64,000 nt of DNA from Aldrovandia affinis (taxonomy: Eukaryota; Chordata; Actinopteri; Notacanthiformes; Halosauridae): positions 124,001 to 188,000 of the forward strand of contig JAINUG010000011.1 in NCBI GenBank assembly GCA_029706075.1, written 5' to 3'. The notes under the pieces are model-generated. The model ran no database searches and was not told the DNA's origin. It saw only the letters and a program-made list of their open reading frames with translations. Both the position numbers and the translations under genes were made by a program. How positions within the stretch are numbered: position 1 is the stretch's first letter; every line of letters begins with the position of its first letter. Of this stretch, positions 52,780 through 64,000 are shown one piece after another.

Positions 52780-55700
52780 GATACAGGAGTTTTTATTTAA
52801 ATCTTTGTGTACAAACAGGCTACAAATGCCTTTCGAACATTTTTCTCCTTCCTTTCTGTCTTCTGAGTACAGTATCCCTTTTTACAGCTACATGATCAGA
52901 ACACAAATGTAGAACGAAAATTCAAATGAAAAAAAGCATATTAAAAAAAAATCAAAATCTAATCTTATTTATGTGGCTGGCAAATTTCCATCTTTTCATA
53001 AAGCAGGTCCTTTAAGATAAAAGTAAGAAATCTCAGAATTAACATTAACCATTTACACAACCTCAGAATGGGGACCCGGGCCATTTACTACAACAGACTA
53101 TATAATACAGAGAGAGAGCAGATCTGCATTGTGCAGACAATCAGAAAGTCCTAATTTTGCCTACACATTGTTTTAATGAATATTATTGTTATTACTAATG
53201 ATGTATACTTACTCCTTGATTAGTACTTCAATAAATAAACCCATAACGATGGCCTCCAAGCTTTCTGGAATGATACGTACTGTCTGACCATAAAATGTTA
53301 AGAGGGTCACAATTTTATTCCTGCACCACCGGCAAGCCTGGGAAAGGAAAATTAACGTTCTCTCAGGACTTCATTCTTGAAAAGACCGTTTTTGTGATCA
53401 CAGTGGACTTTTGGAATGATACAAATAAATAGAACACAAAATAACACAAGGGATGCTGGTGTCACACAATGTCAATGGAGCACAACAAACCTTTAGGAGG
53501 TGTGGACATTAGTGAGTAAGCCCTGTCGTGATCCCAGGGAATCGACCTACTACAGGAGTGAACAGTGCACAGGCTTATTTCAATTCTGTTTCTGGGAGCT
53601 CTTTCCCAGTTCATCCACAGCACTGGTGGATGAAACCCATTTCTAATAAAAAAAATCGTAATACTGAAGCACGTGGGTGGAGTGTTACACTGAATTATCT
53701 CCAATTAAATAAGATCAAAAAAAGATATTTAAAAAATGAACCACGAAGGAAACGCCTCCTCCTCCTTTCCTGACATTGTACAGGAAATACACGTTTTTAC
53801 AAAGGAGCAAATGGAACAATCTCCTTGGACTGGAACCGTTTGGTTGGTAAATAATATTCTAGAGAGGATCCATAGAAAAACACAGTTTCACTCCTGTTTA
53901 CAGCTATAGACTTACACTCATTAATATCCCCCCCTCGGTCAATGGGTGCATGGCTGGAATGGGGGCTCATCTCAGTCTTAACACTGTCGCACAGGTTAAA
54001 AGGAAACAGATAAATAGAAATAAAAAAACAAAAACAATTCTGAACATTGTTCAAGCGACTGACTTCCAAAAAGAAAGAGTTATAGTACAAACGCTCTCCA
54101 TTGAGTCCTTACACTGGTGAGGAAAGAAAATCCTGTTTGAGAAGCATGGTTGAGGATAATCAGGTTTAATCAATCAGCCACCTTCTCTTCAACCCGGTGT
54201 AGGTCTTCAAAGGAGGCTACAAGACAGATTACAAGACCTGGGTCTAACCTGACCCACCTCCATAAAGCACAGGGCTCTCCCATTGTCGCACATAACACAT
54301 TTCCTTGAATTGTTTGCTCTGCAACTCTTGATTGTTAACTGCAGTTACAACAGTTCCGAGTGTAGTGGAGGAGGGGACAGAACAGGGGAACTGCGTTGTG
54401 TCATGAGAACTTCAGCATAACCCCTACAAAACCAGTCTAAGGTCAGTTGTTTGTCAGGGAAAGGACCAATCTTGTAAGTGCAACTTCCTGCCTGTCTCCA
54501 TGGAAACTGAATTACGACAGACAACAGGACAGTTTCTATGTTTGCCAGTTCTTTCCCCCCATTTAGCAGATTATTAAGCAACATTGTTTAGTTTTAACTT
54601 ACCACCCCAAAATAGCCAGCTTTGGGCAGGAACACATAACTGGAAATTCCGTGGGTTATGTTTTAAAAATAAAAACCGAAAAGTCTGCGCAGAAAGAAAT
54701 ATATATATATCAAAAAAACTTTAAATCAACATGCCTGCATGTTAATAAGGACTAAAATTAGCCACATGAATATAACCATCCTCTCTTATCGTTTTTTTTT
54801 TCTAACAAAATAATTAAAGACAACACATTTACTTGTTTAAACATTCCGCCGAAACAACCCACTCATTCAAACTTGTCTAGATTGATCTGAACATTGAACA
54901 GTAACAGACATTGGCACAGTTGGGTATTGCAGCTCAGACTTTGTGAACTGTCTGGATAAAACATCTGGCGAGAAGGCAAAAAATAATAAAAGAAAGAAAA
55001 CCAAGCAACCTATGTCGTAACGTGGACACGGAACACACTACCCTCACAAGACAGCACTGCAGATCACACCAAGTTTACAAGTTTATTCTATTACCTGGTT
55101 TGGATGTGATACGAACCCACTCTTCCTATGACAATGTGTTGATTGTGTGTGTGTGTGTGTGGGGGGGCGGGTGGATCCACACTTAACACACTGGTGGATA
55201 ATGCGTCTTCGGTTAGCAGAGGGTTTTTACATGTGTGTTTTGCCCTGCTGCAAAAGAGTGCAGGACATACTGAGATCCATGAGACAGGTTCCAGAGGGAC
55301 ATAGGTTCCAAGGATCCATAACATTATTATTAATAATAATAATAATAATAATGATGATGATAAAAATGTTGATGAAACCACTGGAAGGGTAGAAAATCAG
55401 GGCTGAAATGAGTGTGCCCGTTTTTCCTTTAAAGAATTGGAATCAGGGATGAAGTCAACCTCTTGTTGCATTCGATGTGGAAAAGATTTCAAAGAATGAG
55501 AACGCATTGAATTTCTGACACAGTCAGTGGAAGGAAATGACAACTAGTCTAACGCATGAAAAATAAACACGAAACTCAACTTTCAACCGATAAGATCAAG
55601 TACATATCTGAGTGTATACCACTGCATGATTTGGCAGGACAATTATGATGAGATGTATAACCATATGACATATAGTACATGAATGAATTGGCAGAACTCA

Positions 55701-57104
55701 GAAGATGCAGGTAGCCCATATGTTCAAAAATATTGCTTTCTGGATATTAGTTGTTATGCGGATTACAGCAAAGCCAATTAGCACACCTATACTGAATTAC
55801 CATAAACTGAAGTAGGCTGTCAAACAACTAAGGTAACCTATGGTTATAATTCATCACCTCCCTAGCAAAGGAAATACACACTATGCTCATGGCCATGAAG
55901 AAACGATCTTAATTTTGCTGCATTGTAGGCTCCCTGCCCATAGCATTATGATAGTCTCTCTCTCAATGTCTCTGCTCAAGGTCGCCCACGTCCCTGTTGT
56001 GATCCAAGATTTAACACAATTTCTTTAATCTTCTTCGCAGTCGAATTCCTGCGACAGATTACAAACTCAGACGTGCTGCTAATATTTTCCAGCCCTCCCT
56101 CTCTCTCTCTTTTTTTTTTTTCCTTTCAAGATTGGCTCGCATCAAATTTTCCAAAACATCTGTCAGCAGAAATCTGCGTCTTCACGCTCACTCCATTCCT
56201 GCCCTTTCAAAATCCTTGTCTAAAGTTGCAAGCGATAAACGTTTGTACTCTGCTTCAGTTTTAGTTACCATGATGAAACTGCACAAGCCTCAATAGTGGG
56301 AGGATTAGATCAGTCTCAGTAAGTCCCATCTTCACGACACCTAAGGCTTCTCGAAATTGGCCTGATTGTCTTAAAATGAACTTGTCCTGGCAACCGGGAA
56401 CTTAACATTTTTAAGTATCCAGAAATTAAGACAACGTTAATTAGAAGCAGATGCAAGCAGACGTTCCACTTCTCTCACCCACTCTTTCCAGCCTGTCTAT
56501 ATAAACCTTCAATGATTTAAAAGAAAAATCGCCTATGGATGCCTATCATTAAAGAAAATCATAACAGGATGGGTGCACAGTGAGTGACACTGTGCCCCAC
56601 CTTGAGAAACTGTAGCATCGGAGACGCCCAAGAGAAAATCTCCTCCAACATACAGGGTAAGGAAAGAGGACAAGAAAACAAGAAAACAAATAAAAACTAG
56701 GATGCTTGTTGCTGTTCTTTTTTAAAACAAAGGCTTGAGGGCACAGACTGACCATAAGATACAAACTGAACACAAGCCTGTAGATTTCTGAAGAGCGCTG
56801 AAGAAGCTCTGTGTTGTACACACAGATTACACAAACAGCTTAGATTTTTATATATATTTAAAAAAACAATAGCACAAGGAAGGTGATTTCGAGAAGTTTC
56901 CTCTTTGTGGCTTCAGAACGTTACTGGTGCCCTCTGGTGGTCAACCTGCGCACACACTAGTCAGTTGTCAGCTCCAGCGGGGGTCCAGTCCATTTGCTGC
57001 TGATCACAGCCACTGCGTGGTCCACAGAAATCTCGCTCTCACTCTGGATCCCTTCTCTCTTTCCCCTCTTTTCAGTGCTGCTGGCAGAAGGGACTGAGCT
57101 CCCT
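52780..57104 (-). other. bcr: Probable bcr 3' UTR and downstream flank
   Basis: This is sequence downstream of the bcr stop codon. It is AT-rich, free of recognisable transposons and contains an ATT/GAT microsatellite (55323-55368). AATAAA signals on the minus strand occur at about 55081-55086 and 52793-52798; the first would give a 3' UTR of about 2.0 kb, the second about 4.3 kb. I cannot tell which is used. The stretch 51640-52780 between the two convergent genes holds nothing I recognise. Confidence 0.5.
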
Positions 57105-57194
57105 CTAAACCTCTGTGGAGAAGAGAATACTCTGCCGCTTGCTGTCAGGTGTGGGGATAGTCTCCAGTTGAAGGAAATACAGCAAGACCTGGAC
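57105..57194 (-). CDS. bcr: bcr last coding exon
   Basis: Encodes [20 protein letters not shown] then QSILFSTEV and TAG. The acceptor CTGTCCAG is followed by GTCCAG, so a second AG six bases on could give a two-residue-shorter variant. Confidence 0.96.
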   Translation of the reverse strand, partial: VQVLLYFLQLETIPTPDSKRQSILFSTEV

Positions 57195-60100
57195 CTGGAC
57201 AGACAGATACAGAGAGAGAGAGAGAAATGGAATGAGAGATGGGAATAAACGTTCATATGATGGTAATGACAGGGCACACACGAACCTCAGTTTTTTTTTA
57301 TTACAATGATTTCAAGAGCGGGACAGTACCTGTGACATGACTTCTAGCGACCAGCTGTCACTCATGGTGATCGGCTGCGTGGGATTGGTTGGGATTTTGC
57401 TGTCTTTCTCAGAGGGGCGGAGCAGTGTGGGGCCGAAAACCGTGGCCAGGTTGTGGAGGGACATCTTGTTGACGCTCTCATTCTCGGCCACCCTGGGAAG
57501 AGCCACACAGACAGGGGGGTAACATACCATTAGTGTCAAAGGTCGCCGACAGGCACAAGATGTGATGGATGTACAAGCCCGGGGGGGTCATACCTCTTCA
57601 GGTGGTCCAGTAGGAAGAGGAAAGTGACCAGGTTGGGTTCTGGTAGAGAGAGTAGAAGGTTGAGCATACAGCTCTCCTTCGCCACGCTGTCTGACAGGGC
57701 TGGAATGGGAGAACAGAGAGCAGTTCAGAGTGAGACAACTGTGAATACTCCATGATGAATGTGTTGTGGATAACCTATGAGCAGCCAGTTTAAATAAATA
57801 TTGAATATGGATATTTAAAAGCCACATTTTCGATGAGAGGAAAATCCTGTGCACTTCCTGTGAATTCTGGCATTGCTCCCTCAAGACACAGTTCACAGTA
57901 AGTTGTGAAATAAATTGTATTCTACAATCGAGCATGAAAAGTTAACAGAAAGCATTTTCTCCCTTTTAAATAAACCTCAGAAGCTAACAGGGGTGAACAA
58001 GATATCGTCGCCACTCCTGACACTAGGGCACGGAAAGGGCTTGATAATTAAAAATCAAATACACACTGTGAGAATCGAGTTTCGCTGGTGCTTAAGTGTG
58101 TGTGGTGTAGTGCTTAAAAAACCGAGGCTGCAGGCTCAAATACAGAGCTGCTATTGTACCCTTGAGCAAGTTACTTGACCTGAATTGCTTCAGTAAATAT
58201 CCAGCTGTATGAATGGATAATATGTGCAAAGTGTGAGCAGTTGCAAGTCACTCTGGAGAAGGTAGTTTTCTCAAAAATAAAAGCTTGTGACTGACCGATG
58301 CCTCCGGCAAAGTTGGGGTACAGGTCGTCGGTAAAGAGGGGCTCCGGGAGCTCGCGGAAGTACAGTTTCAGGGTCCCGGCGATGGCGTTCACATCCATCT
58401 CGCTCATCATCACCGACACATCCTTGTTATCTGCGAAGCACAGTGTGGGGCCTCAATGACACACGCAGCGAGTGCAACCGCGGCAACCAGAAAGTCTCAA
58501 GCAGGCACGGAAAGCACCCTTCTGCCATCACATAAACGTCTCTCCAGAAAAATGCAGGAATTATTCACCGCAATTCCTTGTTTGTTTTGCTTTTTTTTGT
58601 CTCCTGTTTTTTATTTTTTATTTTGAGAAGACAGGGTCTCTTTGGTGCTCAAACAGCCCACACATGCTGTTTCCAAACACAGAGCCCACATATTCCACAC
58701 ACATTGCACACCTCTTGGATTAGTATGGGGGGAAGGCAGGAGAAAATGGTTAATGCTGCCAATAAACTGGCTTCACACGCCAAATAGTAAAGGAATGCAC
58801 AAGGAAATCTGGCAAATCGGACAAAACCACATACCGCCCAAGTCTGTAGTTCACCTATAAAGAGACAAACATTACCAAAGAGGAGGAAACAAAGGATTTT
58901 TTTTTACCTGTAGTTAAAACCAAGCACAAGTGAAAACGCTTAATAAAATGTTTGGCAATGGGGAGAGCTTCAGGAGAGAAAATCCACACATTTTACCTCC
59001 ACGTACACGGCAGTGGGTAAGTGGCTGACATTTTGCACTCAGGTGTCGACAGAGGTAGACAGAAGCGATACTCACTGGCATCAAAAGCGGCCTTCAAGGC
59101 CTGGATGTCTGTGGCCACCCCCGAGACACGGTAGATGCCCACCTCCTCCATGCCACGGCGCTCAATCTCCTCCACACACTGCCTCACAATGTAGGGCACC
59201 TTGGAGCGCTCCCGTCTGGGGAAGCACACACACACACGCAGGCCTCATATTACCACCCACAGCTTCCAACATACTTACACAAACTGGGTAGAGAGAGCTG
59301 AGCTTATCGTTTAAGGGCAAAGGGTTACTGAACATTGCTACAACGAACGTAAATCACCAGGATACACACAGACCAGTGTGTAAAACGCAGCACAGAAATA
59401 GACTCAGAGGAATGTGGGCCGATATACAGAGGATGGCACGATGCCAGCTGACCCTGGAAGCGTGTGCGAACTGATTGGTTACATCAAAACAGTGACTTTA
59501 CATATTCTTAATGTTGTGTAAAGAAGAAAACAATATACGCCCCTGCTCTCATTCCCCCTGTGAGAATTAACCATTTCTGGTGATAAACACTGGCTGAGGG
59601 TAAATCAGGGTCAGGTGAGGCAGGCGAGGAACTCAGTTGATAAATCTGTATTTATTTTTAACGGGTAAAATATTTGATCTTTTCCTGGTGCTTGGGCGAG
59701 CTGGCTAGACTGAGCGCGCGGCTCACATGCAGAAGTTCAGGGAAGCGGTCAACAAAGGAGACAGAGCAGAATTCCAACACTCCCTGGGGGGATAAACCCG
59801 ACCCACCCCCCCACCCCCCCCCTTCCCCGTCCCCGTCCCCAATCCTGTTCACTCACACAGAGAACAGCAAAGCCACCATTACTGCTTATTCCCATCATTC
59901 TAATTATAGTCTTGCGGAGAAATGGAAAGCCCCCGCCACTGAAACTGTTTCCATTCCGCCTCGTGCCGTCTCCGCCTCCCATCTGCTCCCTCTCCCTCAA
60001 AGCCTTTTCAGCAATAAGCGGCTCCTTGGGTTGCTCTCCGGAACATTATCAGTGCATTACTTTTACCATTTCAGATCAATCTCTATTTGAGATTAGCCCG

Positions 60101-63100
60101 ACGTGAACGACAGCAATGACGTTTTCCGTAAAAATGGAAGTATGTTTTTTAAAGAGACGCCCAGGAGAAATGGTAGATGTTGAATGCACTGTACGCTGTT
60201 TAAGGCGACGATCTTTAAGGCTGGAACACAAACTCTTTCCCTGTGCTATCTTTTTATTTAATGTATTAATCTAGATAATTAGTGCCCTTAAGCATAACAA
60301 TACCACTGTGAATACCCTGTGAACGTCATGCACGAAAGATAGCTCACACAAAAAAAACTGAAAACCTGAAACAGGCCGGCTGCAAGTGTTTTTTCTGTTG
60401 CCATGCGTAGTGCTACGTTGTCAGTGCTACCCGTGATTGGCTTTCCTCCCAAACAAATTAGGCTCCCATTTGCAGGGATCTTCACTGGTGTCAATCGCCA
60501 CTGTGCGGGTGTAGCCTTGCTCTCGCCACGGGTTGGTGGGGATACGTTTTTCATCGTCTTTCACTTCACCTTTACCACAGGAAAATGAGTGCGCATTAAG
60601 AAAAGACCACTTTGCACCCACTTGTTTGTTTGTTTGTCTTCTGACGAGGAAAAAATAGCCACGCGCTTGTGTAAACACAGGGCAAATCAGTGACACCAAT
60701 CTGATGCGGTCTTAGATCGTGGGGCACTCGGGAGAGCTGCCTCTCTGCTACGCAGGGCACTCGAACAGTATTTATTGCCTTTGGCAGCCAGCCGTATCCA
60801 GGATGATTTACACGGCGTAAAATCTACACACGATCCGTCGGCGGGTCAAGAGAGAGGTTGAGGCGGGTCACGAGATGCATGTGAGAACACACATTATACC
60901 CCTTCCGCAGACAACCACGGTTATCACAGCAAACACTGCGCCGGTCAATGTCCATGCAGGTATTTTGAAATGTTAAAGACTACTCAAGTTTCCATATGGA
61001 TACTCTTTTACAGTAGGGCAACCTTTGTACAGGGACACAGGAATGCTGCTGGGATTGGCCCCGTGGAAGAGATTCAGAGTCACCTAGAGTGTGTCTCACT
61101 TCGAGTGCTGGCCTCCTTCCAGGACAACAGCGCACCCTCTGCGGTTATGGGCCACACTCATTACGCTCCAAACAGGGCGGCCGTGCTTATAGCGGTCAGT
61201 GCAGCCAGCAGGTGACGTTTTCTGTCGGGAAAGCGAGGCACGCACTGACTGAAGTGGGGCTGAAGTAGTGAGTGTTCTGTGTGGCTCAGTAGGTAGAGCA
61301 CGGCGCTGACAGCACTCACGTTGTGGGTTGTGGGTTCCCACTGGGACGACATATACTGAAAAACGCATGCACTCACTACCGCGAGTCGCTTTGGATAAAA
61401 GTGTCTGCTAAATGGCACATGTCATGCGTTCAAGAGCAGGGCAAAAAGGTTTGCCATACGCTGCAACATTGCCGGAGGAAGGCACGGACGCAAGGGCACG
61501 TCCGTGCTCACTGTGAAAGAGAGAAGAGACTCCTGTGTAAGCCTCGCCAGCATCTTCTCGTAAACGCAACCCCCCACCCCGCCGCACTCCCCAAGAGACG
61601 TGATTTCTTGCTGAGGAATGGAAAGGCGAAGCTGAAACCTATTAACATCCCACGCAGTAGGCAGTCTTTTTGATGGTGATATTTTGGTATTACTGTATTG
61701 AAGGAAATTAATTCAATGCAATCAAGTGCCGCTATTATTCCCCATTTTTCAAGCTTTTCCTCAATATTTCTGTAAGAGCAATCTCGAAGACTTACATTTT
61801 ATTATTTTTTTATATTATTTCTTAGTATTTTATGGAGATATATCAGCATATATAGCCACCAGCACTGGAACAGCTGGGGAAACTTAAATTCCTAAAACTA
61901 GGAAATTAAAGTCATAAATATAATGTCTGTGTTCAACTCAAAGAACCATATGTACGTATAAAAACCTCAAGAGCATATATCTAGATTTATACATTTTTAG
62001 ATATAAAAAATCTGTCTCTTTTTTGATTTCACAATTTAACCTTACCGTATAAACGCTCCTTAATAGTGAATAGCAATTTAATATTTAGAACAATAGACAA
62101 TACAATACGAACACTTTTTGAGGACACAAGACCACAACTGATAGTAATGTCACCTTTTGTTCTAAAAAAACGCTTATGCTATGACTACTGAAACAGGCAT
62201 GAATTTATTCAAAATGCTTTTAGCTTAACTCAAACTTGAGTCAATTTGGGATAGCTCACATTTGATATAAGCTAAAGGTATTTTGAGAGTATTCTGATTA
62301 TACCCATACTGTCAATAAAATGTAGAATTATTTTCATCGAGCATATGAGTCCCAGATGACCTTCCCACCCTAAAGCACACCAATGCATTTGTGCCTCGGC
62401 AACATGACAAACAGGCATACCTCCTCCTGCATTGCCCCCTAACCCTGAGTTATCCACACTGCCTTTACTGTCCTGGTGACTGAATGCACCCCGCAGTGCT
62501 ACACAGCTAGTTCATAGGGGCTGTCTGTTTAAATGGCAGTATTGTCATATAAATAGTTCCCACTGCATTAAGTGTCAACAAAGGCAATATCATATTCTCT
62601 TACAGTATCTTCAATTGTACAGTATAGCCTCCATTCTTACTGTGACAGTCTACAGCAGCAGCCTTCATTACGAGGTGTAGTAGTGTTTTCCCGGGTATGC
62701 CATTAATAACATCCCTTTCCTGTTTTTCTTTCTGCTCACAGACTAAATGAAAGATTGAGACAGGATTCCATCAGGATTCCATCTTCCAGCACTATAAAGG
62801 GGTTTAAAAATTATTATTATTACTTTTTTAATCGCTACATTTTCCCCTGCTGGGTTTGAAGTTCTTTTACAGCCCATCATCAGAGCCAGGTACTCTTGTG
62901 AAAATAAAGACCCAAAAAAGGGTCCTTATGTTCCTGAGATTTATTCTCTTTTTTATTTTTTTATTCTGCTCTTTCCTGCATGTTATTTCTGGCTCAGGGA
63001 AAAGAGGTCTGAGGTAAAGTATCTCTTTCAAATCCAAACCTTTAAAAAGCACCCCCTCTCTTTTGACAGCCTGACAAGAATATCAATGGAACATGTAGTT

Positions 63101-63477
63101 ATTTTTGTAAGTCTGTGCTAAGACAGAAAAATGACTTGGCTTTCATATGGGCAAAGATATTGGCTGGCTTACTTGGTCACCACGCCAATTTTCACCCCAA
63201 ACACGCCGGTCTGTTTCCGTGACGGCATCCTCTTCAAGCTGAACTCTCTGGAAGTGAACTTCATGGAGAGCTTCACTTCAATCTGGATTGAGAGGACAAA
63301 AAAACAGCAGTCATTAATCCTTAACAATGTCAAAAAGTTAACGGTTTTATGATCGCCCATTGAGAATGGAGTGGCTCACTGTGGGAGAGACCCTTCTCTC
63401 TGGCTGTCAGTACTCACCCCATTCATGGAAATGACGGTTCTCTGCCAGTCTTTACCCTGTAGCGTCTGTGGGTCCAG
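57105..63477 (-). CDS. bcr: bcr 3' part: end of C2 domain, RhoGAP domain, C-terminus
   Basis: BCR is a cytoplasmic signalling protein with oligomerisation/kinase, DH-PH, C2 and RhoGAP parts; the GAP domain speeds GTP hydrolysis by Rac/Cdc42. Seven exons in the window join to 267 codons plus stop. In order: C2-domain end ([20 protein letters not shown]), linker ([20 protein letters not shown]), GAP start ([20 protein letters not shown]), arginine-finger motif [48 protein letters not shown] and the C-terminus [12 protein letters not shown], a PDZ-binding STEV as in human BCR. ABR, the paralogue, ends differently (STDV with other upstream residues), so BCR is preferred. The N-terminal two-thirds are off the right edge. 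All splice phases agree; nothing looks broken. Confidence 0.97.
57330..57492 (-). CDS. bcr: bcr exon (RhoGAP C-terminal part)
   Basis: Encodes [20 protein letters not shown] then [20 protein letters not shown] and [14 protein letters not shown]. Acceptor CTTCCCAG, donor CACAG|GTACTG. Confidence 0.97.
57594..57699 (-). CDS. bcr: bcr exon (RhoGAP middle)
   Basis: Encodes [20 protein letters not shown] then [16 protein letters not shown]. Acceptor CATTCCAG, donor AAGAG|GTATGA. Human has [20 protein letters not shown]. Confidence 0.97.
57700..58295 (-). other. bcr: bcr intron with a diverged SINE
   Basis: The part at 58100-58262 is a diverged group A SINE (listed separately); the rest shows nothing notable. 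Confidence 0.6.
58100..58262 (+). repeat. Group A-like SINE, diverged
   Basis: GTGGTGTAGTGCTTAAAAAA, CAGGCTCAAATACAGAGCTG, CCTTGAGCAAGTTACTTGAC, CTGAATTGCTTCAGTAAATA, then TTGCAAGTCACTCTGGAGAA. It ends about 34 bp from the next bcr exon. Confidence 0.65.
58296..58430 (-). CDS. bcr: bcr exon (RhoGAP)
   Basis: Encodes [20 protein letters not shown] then [20 protein letters not shown] and AGGI. Acceptor CTTCGCAG, donor ATCG|GTCAGT. Confidence 0.97.
58431..59075 (-). other. bcr: bcr intron
   Basis: A 645-bp intron with a T-rich stretch near 58590-58625; no other feature recognised. Confidence 0.6.
59076..59215 (-). CDS. bcr: bcr exon (RhoGAP start, arginine finger)
   Basis: Encodes [20 protein letters not shown] then [20 protein letters not shown] and KAAFDA. 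The R in GIYRVSG is the catalytic arginine finger of RhoGAP domains. Acceptor TCCCCAG, donor GCCA|GTGAGT. Confidence 0.98.
59216..63172 (-). other. bcr: bcr intron (about 4 kb)
   Basis: Contains a group B SINE (61271-61424) and a C-rich patch (59803-59825). The stretches 59830-61260 and 61430-63160 are AT-rich intronic sequence with no recognised element. Confidence 0.6.
61271..61424 (+). repeat. tRNA-derived SINE, group B (copy 4)
   Basis: TGTGTGGCTCAGTAGGTAGA (A box), a duplicated GTTGTGGGTTGTGGGTTCCC at the B box, GACATATACTGAAAAACGCA, then GCGAGTCGCTTTGGATAAAA and GTGTCTGCTAAATGGC. Confidence 0.88.
63173..63282 (-). CDS. bcr: bcr exon (C2 end to GAP linker)
   Basis: Encodes [20 protein letters not shown] then [17 protein letters not shown]; human has [20 protein letters not shown]. 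Acceptor AATCCAG, donor CCAA|GTAAGC. Confidence 0.97.
63418..63477 (-). CDS. bcr: bcr exon (C2 domain end)
   Basis: A 60-bp, phase-0 exon encoding [20 protein letters not shown]; human has LDPQALQDRDWQRTVIAMNG. Acceptor GTTTAAG, donor ATGGG|GTGAGT. Confidence 0.96.
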
Positions 63478-64000
63478 CTTAAACAGAAGCAGATGAATTC
63501 CATTTAGTCTCAATTGTCTGAAGACAGTCTGAACACCACACACAAACACACACACACACTGGAAAACACTCAGCAGACCTCGTCACCATAAGTAAACATA
63601 ACTAAGTTTCCAGTCACTGCCCGTTCCAATCCCTCTTCTACCAATCATCAGGCATGGTAATGACAGATAACAGTAAGCATGGAGTATTTCCACTGAGAGA
63701 CAGATACGTACAATATGAGTTTTCTTTCTCACATCACCAGTGTTACAGGTCAATCTGCCCCTTCCGATGTTGAAATCAATGAATGTTTGCAGTGCTCATA
63801 CTCCGATAATTCTCATCAGGCATGCAAGAGAACTTAAGAAGGGTAAACAGGGAGCACATGCAAGAAGCAGAGTTTGACATGTTAAAATAAAATAAATAAA
63901 TAATAATAACGTTTTACTCATATTTGGTTAAAACATGATAGACAGACCAGCACGCCACCGACTGTTTCAGTAAAGCCTTTCTGTTCTGTTTTCATGCTTC
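63478..64000 (-). other. bcr: bcr intron, continuing past the right edge
   Basis: Contains a short CA run (63536-63559). No further exon was recognised before the window ends. Confidence 0.6.

Overview
The window is vertebrate nuclear DNA from a teleost fish. It has split genes with GT-AG introns, very many CA/GT microsatellites, tRNA-derived SINEs, Tc1-type and hAT-type DNA transposon remnants, and a truncated fish-type L1 LINE. I saw no prokaryotic operons, CRISPR arrays, rRNA operons or retrovirus-like elements. All gene and family names rest on remembered protein sequences, not on a search.

Two minus-strand genes fill most of the window. From the left edge to about 41.5 kb lies specc1l (cytospin-A). 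Fourteen coding exons can be placed between 28860 and 446. Their splice phases join into one open frame of 1078 codons, ending partway through the C-terminal calponin-homology domain. The last exon (about 49 residues in human) should lie just left of position 1. A likely non-coding first exon with a good GTAAGT donor ends at 41343, in a region packed with GCTAGC-type palindromes. From the right edge to 57105 lies the 3' end of bcr: seven exons encoding the end of the C2 domain, the complete RhoGAP domain and the C-terminal STEV motif. BCR and SPECC1L both lie on human 22q11.2, so their proximity here fits conserved synteny. SPECC1L links actin and microtubules; BCR is a Rho-family GTPase regulator. 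Nothing in the sequence shows that the two genes act together.

Between them, on the plus strand, is a compact five-exon gene (49165-51498, 542 codons, all phase-0 introns) that I cannot name. It has an N-terminal C-x2-C...C-x2-C module resembling a ZAD zinc-binding domain, a 14-residue tandem-repeat exon, and a 231-codon exon from a family I know only as uncharacterised. A broken copy of its first exon lies 1.6 kb upstream (about 47520-47845). A 2.6-kb 5'-truncated L1 LINE (42177-44790) sits between this locus and the specc1l promoter region.

The introns are a mosaic of repeats. Three tRNA-derived SINE groups are visible. Two of them share their 3' tail with an L2/CR1-like LINE whose 3' ends are also present, which points to a SINE/LINE partnership. 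Several elements lie directly against exons: inverted Tc1-like copies on both sides of specc1l exon 13, a LINE tail forming the region upstream of the exon 2 acceptor, TG-rich microsatellites at the exon 5 acceptor and exon 11 donor, and a three-copy tandem duplication of the exon 2 donor region. Intron 1 of specc1l holds a ten-copy 35-bp minisatellite with a CCAAT box in most units.
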